Shown here piece after piece: positions 59,720-64,000 of a DNA stretch of 64,000 nt. Position 1 is the first letter of the stretch. Every line of letters begins with the position of its first letter. The notes under the pieces are model-generated. The model saw only the letters and a program-made list of their open reading frames with translations. It did no database searches and had not been told where the DNA came from. The position numbers and the translations under genes were made by a program. Location: contig NZ_JARCHV010000001.1 of assembly GCF_028890485.2 (NCBI RefSeq), positions 1,275,698-1,339,697 on the forward strand, given 5' to 3'. Origin of the DNA: Planococcus sp. SK3692 (GTDB taxonomy: Bacteria > Bacillota > Bacilli > Bacillales_A > Planococcaceae).

Positions 59720-60637
59720 TCAAGCCATATCTTCGCCGACAATTTTTACTTCCAATTCTAGATCGATGCCGAATTTCTCGAACACCGCTCTTTTCACCAT
59801 TTCAATGGTTTGGATATAGTCATTGGCTGTCGCGTTGTTTTTATTGACGATAAATCCGGCGTGCTTTGTTGACACTTCCGCACCGCCAAACCCTCTGCCC
59901 TGCAATCCGCTTTCCTGTATCAGCTTGCCGGCAAAATTGCCAGGCGGCCGTTTGAAGACACTGCCTGCTGAAGGAAATTCAAGTGGCTGCTTGCTTTCGC
60001 GCTGGAACGTCAATTCGTCCATTTTCGCATCAATAAACCGCTGCTCGCCAATTTCGAGGCCGAACTCGGAAGCAAGGACATAAAAGCCTTTTTTCGTGAT
60101 GATGCTTTTCCGGTAGCCGAGTTCTAACTCGTCTTTCGTCAAGACCAGCTTTTCCCCTTCTTTTGTCAAGACCGTCGCCTGGACGATGACGTCTTGAATC
60201 TCGCCGCCATATGCGCCCGCATTCATCGCCATGGCGCCGCCGATCGAGCCCGGGATGCCGCAGGCGAATTCCAAACCTGTCAATTGGCTGTCCGCTGCTG
60301 CACGGGATACTTTCTTAATGTCCGCACCGCCTTGGGCAATGACCGTTGTGCCATTGATCATGATGCCATCCAGCTTCTTGAATGTCAGCACGATTCCACG
60401 GACGCCGCCATCGCGGACGACCATATTGGACCCATTCCCAAGCATCAAAAGCGGGATATCATTATCATATGCGTATTTTACAGTATAAGCTACTTCATCT
60501 TCAGTTGTCGGTGCCACAAATATATCGGCCGGCCCGCCCATTTTAGTCAATGTATGCAAATGCAAAGGCTCGTCCATTTTGACATGATCTCCCGCCACAA
60601 AACGGCGCAGATCTGTCAACCAAGTTTCTTTCATCAT
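59720..60637 (-). CDS. murB: UDP-N-acetylenolpyruvoylglucosamine reductase
   Basis: A 305-residue FAD enzyme that reduces UDP-GlcNAc-enolpyruvate to UDP-MurNAc. LLMLGNGSNMVVRDGG and GLEFACGIPGSIGGAMAMNAGAYGGE bind FAD, SAGSVFKRPPGNFAGKLI carries the catalytic Ser, and NKNNATANDYIQTI is the C-terminal motif (type IIa, no extra loop). ATG 60637 has AGAAGGGA 10 nt before; an upstream ATG at 60682 has no ribosome site. Confidence 0.94.
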   Translation of the reverse strand: MMKETWLTDLRRFVAGDHVKMDEPLHLHTLTKMGGPADIFVAPTTEDEVAYTVKYAYDNDIPLLMLGNGSNMVVRDGGVRGIVLTFKKLDGIMINGTTVIAQGGADIKKVSRAAADSQLTGLEFACGIPGSIGGAMAMNAGAYGGEIQDVIVQATVLTKEGEKLVLTKDELELGYRKSIITKKGFYVLASEFGLEIGEQRFIDAKMDELTFQRESKQPLEFPSAGSVFKRPPGNFAGKLIQESGLQGRGFGGAEVSTKHAGFIVNKNNATANDYIQTIEMVKRAVFEKFGIDLELEVKIVGEDMA

Positions 60638-60749
60638 TCCAAGCAAATCCCTTCTAAACTTTTCGCTCTTAATAGTATCCATTTTTCATCATGTTTTGAC
60701 AAGTGATATTGCCTTGTTAAGGACTAAAGTCTGGATAAATTTTATCTTT

Positions 60750-60768
60750 AATTAAAACTATTTTAATT
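60750..60768. promoter_or_regulatory. 19-bp palindrome before the YceI gene
   Basis: AATTAAAA and TTTTAATT are perfect 8-bp arms around CTA, ending 8 bp before the -35. The sequence TTTAATTAAAAC also repeats 16 bp later. Confidence 0.5.
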
Positions 60769-60776
60769 AAAACCTA

Positions 60777-60805
60777 TTGACTTCGAGATAATATATGTTT
60801 ATAGT
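60777..60805 (+). promoter_or_regulatory. Promoter of the YceI gene
   Basis: TTGACT (60777-60782), a 17-bp spacer and TATAGT (60800-60805). The spacer begins with TTCGAGATA, one half of an MhqR-type box. Confidence 0.8.
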
Positions 60806-60839
60806 AAAGCTAACACATACGAAATTGGAGGAATTACTC

Positions 60840-61364
60840 ATGAAAAAATGGACAGTAGACCAAGCGCATTCAGAAATCGGATTTTCCGTGAAACACATGA
60901 TGATCTCGAAAGTGAAAGGCTCTTTTGCTTCTTATGAAGCACAGGTGGAAGCGGATGAAAACAACCTGGAAAATGCATTGATCGATTTCAAAATTGACGT
61001 GACAAGCATCGATACTAATAACCAAGACCGCGACAACCACTTGCGTTCTGCAGATTTCTTTGACGCTGAGCAGCATCCATACATTACGTTCAACGCAACC
61101 GATATCCGCAAAAAAGACGATGACGAATATGAACTTGAAGGCGATTTGACGATCAAAGGTGTTACCCGCCCAGCAAAATTCGAAGCGGAATATGGCGGCA
61201 AAGGCACTAACCCATGGGGCGTTGAAGTCGTTGCATACAACGTCAACGGCAAGATCAACCGCAAAGATTTCGGTTTGACATGGAACCAGGCGCTTGAAAC
61301 AGGCGGCGTGCTTGTCGGCGAAGACATCAAATTGAACTTGGAAATCCAAGCGAACCCAGCATAA
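60840..61364 (+). CDS. YceI-family lipocalin-like protein
   Basis: A 174-residue beta-barrel protein of the YceI fold. WTVDQAHSEIGFSVKHMMISKVKGSF, HLRSADFFDAEQHPYITF and GDLTIKGVTRPAKFE are the family motifs. No signal peptide, so cytoplasmic. Family members bind isoprenoids or similar amphiphiles; the role is unknown. GGAGG is 8 nt before ATG 60840. Confidence 0.92.
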   Translation: MKKWTVDQAHSEIGFSVKHMMISKVKGSFASYEAQVEADENNLENALIDFKIDVTSIDTNNQDRDNHLRSADFFDAEQHPYITFNATDIRKKDDDEYELEGDLTIKGVTRPAKFEAEYGGKGTNPWGVEVVAYNVNGKINRKDFGLTWNQALETGGVLVGEDIKLNLEIQANPA

Positions 61365-61375
61365 GTAAGCATAAA

Positions 61376-61403
61376 AAAGAAGCAGCCAGCGCTGCTTCTT
61401 TTT
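61376..61403. terminator. Bidirectional terminator
   Basis: AAAGAAGCAGC/GCTGCTTCTTT with a 4-nt loop, followed by five more Ts. Confidence 0.93.
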
Positions 61404-61408
61404 TTGTT

Positions 61409-62962
61409 TTATACGCCGCCTTCTAATTTTTTCAGTGGTTTCACGGCAGGGCCTTCCAATACTTCGCCGGTATGCGAGAAGCGTGAGCCGTGGCACGGGC
61501 AATCCCACGAGGTTTCGGCATCGTTCCACGCTACGTCACATCCCATATGCGTACAGGTCGGTTTGACAAGATGCACTTGGCCGTATTCATCGCGGTAGCC
61601 TCCAGCTTTCTTACCATCCACTTTGATAAGTCCGCCCTGTCCTTTTTCAAGATCATCGACAGTCTTGGATGCTTTTTTCAATTTGCCGCTGACCAGTTCC
61701 TTCGCCACCGAGGCATTGTCTTTCAGGAAACTTGCGGCATCGGCCGTTTTTACTTTCGCACGTGTCGGATCGAATAGCGCCGTGTACGGATTGTCACGCC
61801 CAACGATTTGGTCGGTCAAAATCCGCCCGGCGATGGCTCCGTTTGCCATGCCCCATTTATGGAAACCCGTCGCGACGAGGATATTTTCATAACCCGCAGT
61901 GATGGTGCCCACATAAGGGATTTTATCCAAGGTCGTCAAATCTTGCGACGACCAGCGATACGGAATTTCTTGTGCAGCAAAATAATCTTCGCCGAATTTC
62001 GCCAAATTCTCATAATGCTCCATCGTGTCGACTGAACTTTGGCCTGTAGCATGGCCGTCGCCGCCCAGCAACAAGAGTTTCTCCCCGTCTTCTCCCGGCG
62101 TGAACCGGATGGAACGCGATGGGCTATCGGCGCTGATGTACATGCCTTCTGGGATCTTGCCAGCAGTTCGGACCGCAATGGCATAAGAGCGGTTGACTGA
62201 CAGCCTGGAGAAATACATGCCGTCGAAATCATTGAACGGATAATGCGTTGCAACGACTACTTTATCGCATGATAAATGAGATAAGTTTTCTGTCTGGATG
62301 ACCGGGTCTTTTTTGCTTAGAATTTTCATAGCACGGCTTTGTTCGTGGATATCCACGCCCATCTTCTCCAATTCTTTCACAAGACCTGTCAAGAATTTCA
62401 CTGGATGGAATTGTGCTTGGTTTCGCATGACAAGCGCTTCTGTCACAGGGAATGGCAGCTCTGACTCCTCGCGTGCGAGGCCGCCGTCGATGCCAAGCTT
62501 TTGGTATGCTTCCGCTTCTTTTTCCAATAACTTCACGGTGGAATCTTTCGTCGAATAGATGAACGCATCCTGGTGTGAGAAATCGCAATCGATGTTCAGC
62601 TCTTTTGCCGTTTCTTCGATAAACTTCAAGCCTTCCATATTGGCTTCGTAATAAAGCCTCGCTTGTTTTTCCCCAGCGATTTTAATCAGCGGTGCATAAT
62701 ACAGGCCGTGCTGAGCCGAGATCTTCGCGGTCGTATAGCCCGTGACGCCATCAATCAATTTGCCGGCATCAAGAAGCGTTACTTTCTTTCCTTCTTTCGC
62801 CAATAAATAGGCCGTGATGACCCCAGCGATTCCAGCGCCAACTACTGCAACTTCCGTAGACTTATTGCCGGTAAATGCCGGGTAATCCGGCAACTCCTTG
62901 TACGCTCTCCAAAAAGACTCCTTCGATTCGGGAATACGGCTTTGCTGTTCACTTTGAGACAT
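61409..62962 (-). CDS. FAD-dependent oxidoreductase with C-terminal Rieske domain (YhfW-like)
   Basis: A 517-residue protein. AVVGAGIAGVITAYLLAKEG is the FAD-binding fold and a DAO-type oxidoreductase domain extends to about 430. A Rieske [2Fe-2S] domain follows, with CTHMGC and CPCHGSRF (two Cys and two His ligands). Substrate unknown; similar to B. subtilis YhfW. AGGAGG precedes the ATG. A sigma-B-like promoter lies 40 bp upstream. Confidence 0.88.
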   Translation of the reverse strand: MSQSEQQSRIPESKESFWRAYKELPDYPAFTGNKSTEVAVVGAGIAGVITAYLLAKEGKKVTLLDAGKLIDGVTGYTTAKISAQHGLYYAPLIKIAGEKQARLYYEANMEGLKFIEETAKELNIDCDFSHQDAFIYSTKDSTVKLLEKEAEAYQKLGIDGGLAREESELPFPVTEALVMRNQAQFHPVKFLTGLVKELEKMGVDIHEQSRAMKILSKKDPVIQTENLSHLSCDKVVVATHYPFNDFDGMYFSRLSVNRSYAIAVRTAGKIPEGMYISADSPSRSIRFTPGEDGEKLLLLGGDGHATGQSSVDTMEHYENLAKFGEDYFAAQEIPYRWSSQDLTTLDKIPYVGTITAGYENILVATGFHKWGMANGAIAGRILTDQIVGRDNPYTALFDPTRAKVKTADAASFLKDNASVAKELVSGKLKKASKTVDDLEKGQGGLIKVDGKKAGGYRDEYGQVHLVKPTCTHMGCDVAWNDAETSWDCPCHGSRFSHTGEVLEGPAVKPLKKLEGGV

Positions 62963-63001
62963 GCTGCCCCTCCTTTATTGAATGTTTTGCTTATTGACTG
63001 T

Positions 63002-63027
63002 CTACCCCTATGTGGAAATCATTAATC
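63002..63027 (-). promoter_or_regulatory. Sigma-B-like promoter of the Rieske oxidoreductase
   Basis: On the minus strand GATTAA (63022-63027), a 14-bp spacer and GGGTAG (63002-63007); each box is one base off consensus. Confidence 0.68.
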
Positions 63028-63112
63028 AATAAATGAACGAAGGGCAGCTGAGTTCATTTATTTGCGAGGCATCTGCCTTGCAGATGTGGGAGCAAACGAA
63101 TGTCCGAGGCTT

Positions 63113-63144
63113 GAGCGCAGTGAAAGTCGAGCAAAGTGAAAGTC
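63113..63144. repeat. Two tandem 16-bp units
   Basis: GAGCGCAGTGAAAGTC and GAGCAAAGTGAAAGTC lie head to tail. A CATCTGC/GCAGATG hairpin lies 40 bp before them. The 63.03-63.22 kb gap holds no convincing gene. Confidence 0.6.
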
Positions 63145-63223
63145 TCACAAAAAATACATAAAGGAAAAGCTGAATTGATTCATTTGATTGAAAAATCTTA
63201 GCCTCGGCAACTTTAAACAAAAA

Positions 63224-63253
63224 AAGACGAAAACGCCGAAGCGTTTCCGTCTT
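63224..63253 (-). terminator. Azoreductase terminator
   Basis: AAGACG..AAACGC hairpin with a TTCG-type loop and one mismatch, followed on the minus strand by TTTTTTT. Confidence 0.9.
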
Positions 63254-63262
63254 TTTCCTTCA

Positions 63263-63895
63263 TTACGCGTTTACTTTAGAAAGTGTGTTAGCTGTTTCTT
63301 TCACGCGTTCCATGCCGTCTGCAATGATTTGCTCAGCACGGTCAGGGTACATATTGTGGCCTTCGATGATGACTTCTTCGATGTCTGTGATGCCGAAGAA
63401 GTTCATGATGGCGCGGATGTAGTTAACGCTCATTTCACTAGGCGCCATTTCTGGTGTCGAGTAAACGCCGCCGCGTGCGTTCAAGATGATGACTTTCTTC
63501 TCTGGAACTAGACCTACTGGGCCTTCTTCCGTATATTTGAAGGTCATGCCTGCACGATAGACATAGTCAATGAAAGTCTGCAATGCGGCAGGAATTGTTT
63601 TATTCCACAATGGGAATGCGAACACGACTACATCAGCATCCATGAATGCGTCCATTGCTTTGTTGGCCGCAGTCAAGATGCGCTGCTCAAGGTCAGTCAA
63701 TTCTTCTGCTTGTGCGGATTTTTGCATGGCATCGAAGAAATCCTGGCCGAAATACGGCATATCTTCTGCGAATACGTCAAACGTGTTGACCTCTGCATCC
63801 GTCTTCAAGTTCTCCATGAATACTTCGTGCATTTTACTTGAAACGCCCTCAGAAGCAGGACGGTTATTGGCTTTTACGACTAAAATATTTTCCAC
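63263..63895 (-). CDS. azoR: FMN-dependent NADH:quinone/azo reductase
   Basis: A 210-residue flavodoxin-like protein. VVKANNRPASEGVSSKM binds FMN phosphate, FAFPLWNKTIPAALQTFIDYVYRAGMTF is the central motif, and NARGGVYS the flavin-side loop. It reduces quinones and azo compounds by two electrons. GTG 63895 has AAAGGAG 8 nt before. Two MhqR-like boxes overlap and follow its promoter, matching the known quinone-stress control of B. subtilis azoreductases. Confidence 0.93.
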   Translation of the reverse strand: MENILVVKANNRPASEGVSSKMHEVFMENLKTDAEVNTFDVFAEDMPYFGQDFFDAMQKSAQAEELTDLEQRILTAANKAMDAFMDADVVVFAFPLWNKTIPAALQTFIDYVYRAGMTFKYTEEGPVGLVPEKKVIILNARGGVYSTPEMAPSEMSVNYIRAIMNFFGITDIEEVIIEGHNMYPDRAEQIIADGMERVKETANTLSKVNA

Positions 63896-63925
63896 TTGTA
63901 AAACTCCTTTATACTATTAATATTA

Positions 63926-63941
63926 TTCTTTAATTCGAGAC
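63926..63941. promoter_or_regulatory. MhqR-like box 1, azoreductase
   Basis: The right half TTCGAGA is intact and the left half is degenerate; 12 of 16 positions agree with the perfect box at 46929. It lies downstream of the -10. Confidence 0.6.
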
Positions 63942-63947
63942 TTTTTA

Positions 63948-63976
63948 ATTATAAGTAATTCGAGATACAAAGTCAA
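63948..63976 (-). promoter_or_regulatory. Promoter of the azoreductase gene
   Basis: On the minus strand TTGACT (63971-63976), a 17-bp spacer and TATAAT (63948-63953). Confidence 0.88.
63951..63966. promoter_or_regulatory. MhqR-like box 2, azoreductase
   Basis: The right half AATTCGAGAT is intact; 12 of 16 positions agree with the perfect box at 46929. It fills the spacer between -35 and -10. Confidence 0.65.
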
Positions 63977-64000
63977 CGCGCTTGCTTAGTTTATTCGCCG

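Noticed and set aside
63026..63220. 64-codon minus-strand frame upstream of the Rieske gene
   Set aside because: No ribosome site, covers the sigma-B-like promoter and tandem repeat, Cys-rich chance-like composition.
1..64000. rRNA, tRNA, prophage or transposase genes
   Set aside because: No rRNA- or tRNA-like stretches and no integrase, transposase or phage structural protein motifs were seen in any frame.

Overview
The window is chromosomal DNA from a low-to-mid GC Gram-positive bacterium of the order Bacillales, most likely Planococcaceae (Planococcus-like). This is inferred from protein style, strong AGGAGG-type ribosome sites with many TTG and GTG starts, and a gene order matching the Bacillus subtilis ddl-murF-cshA-ydbS-ydbT-acpS-alr-ndoAI/ndoA-rsb-sigB-rsbX-tex block. 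No rRNA, tRNA, CRISPR array, prophage or intact insertion sequence was seen.

Layout. 1-17 kb (mostly minus strand): a partial tex, the complete general-stress sigma-B module (rsbR-rsbS-rsbT-rsbU-rsbV-rsbW-sigB-rsbX) with a consensus sigma-B promoter before rsbV, the ndoA/ndoAI toxin-antitoxin pair, alr, acpS, a divergent rhomboid protease, ydbT/ydbS, cshA, an esterase, murF and ddl. 17-27 kb: an unrecognised protein, a RodA/FtsW-type protein, a copper module (csoR-copZ, copA) with two matching operators, two MFS exporters, a short-chain dehydrogenase, and an XRE-TPR regulator divergent from an MFS exporter with twin palindromes between them. 28-36 kb: a FAD oxidoreductase, an MBL-fold hydrolase, a two-gene sucrose-phosphate-type osmolyte cassette behind a sigma-B promoter, a squalene/phytoene-synthase-like protein, cardiolipin synthase, and a 600-bp gene-free stretch of repeats. 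36-50 kb: a VanY-like carboxypeptidase, MFS proteins, a lipoprotein YidC, an AraC regulator, a diacylglycerol-kinase-family protein, several acetyltransferases, an extradiol-type dioxygenase with a perfect MhqR-type operator, DUF1002 and DUF4064 proteins, cvfB, mntR and several very small proteins. 50-64 kb: a fused double acetyltransferase, cadC-cadA, a universal stress protein with a P1-type peptidase, a penicillin-acylase-family enzyme with two FluC subunits, a CPA1 antiporter, murB, a YceI protein, a Rieske-tailed FAD oxidoreductase and an azoreductase with MhqR-like boxes.

How it fits together. The window encodes sigma-B and also carries several sequences close to the sigma-B consensus (GTTTAA, 13-14 bp, GGGTAT) before genes for osmolyte synthesis, a short-chain dehydrogenase, the Rieske oxidoreductase and tiny membrane proteins, so part of the regulon appears to lie near its regulator. 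Metal (CsoR, CadC, MntR) and quinone (MhqR-type) stress responses form a second layer. Many minus- and plus-strand genes end with their stop codon inside the terminator hairpin. All function calls come from reading the sequence; no database search was run.
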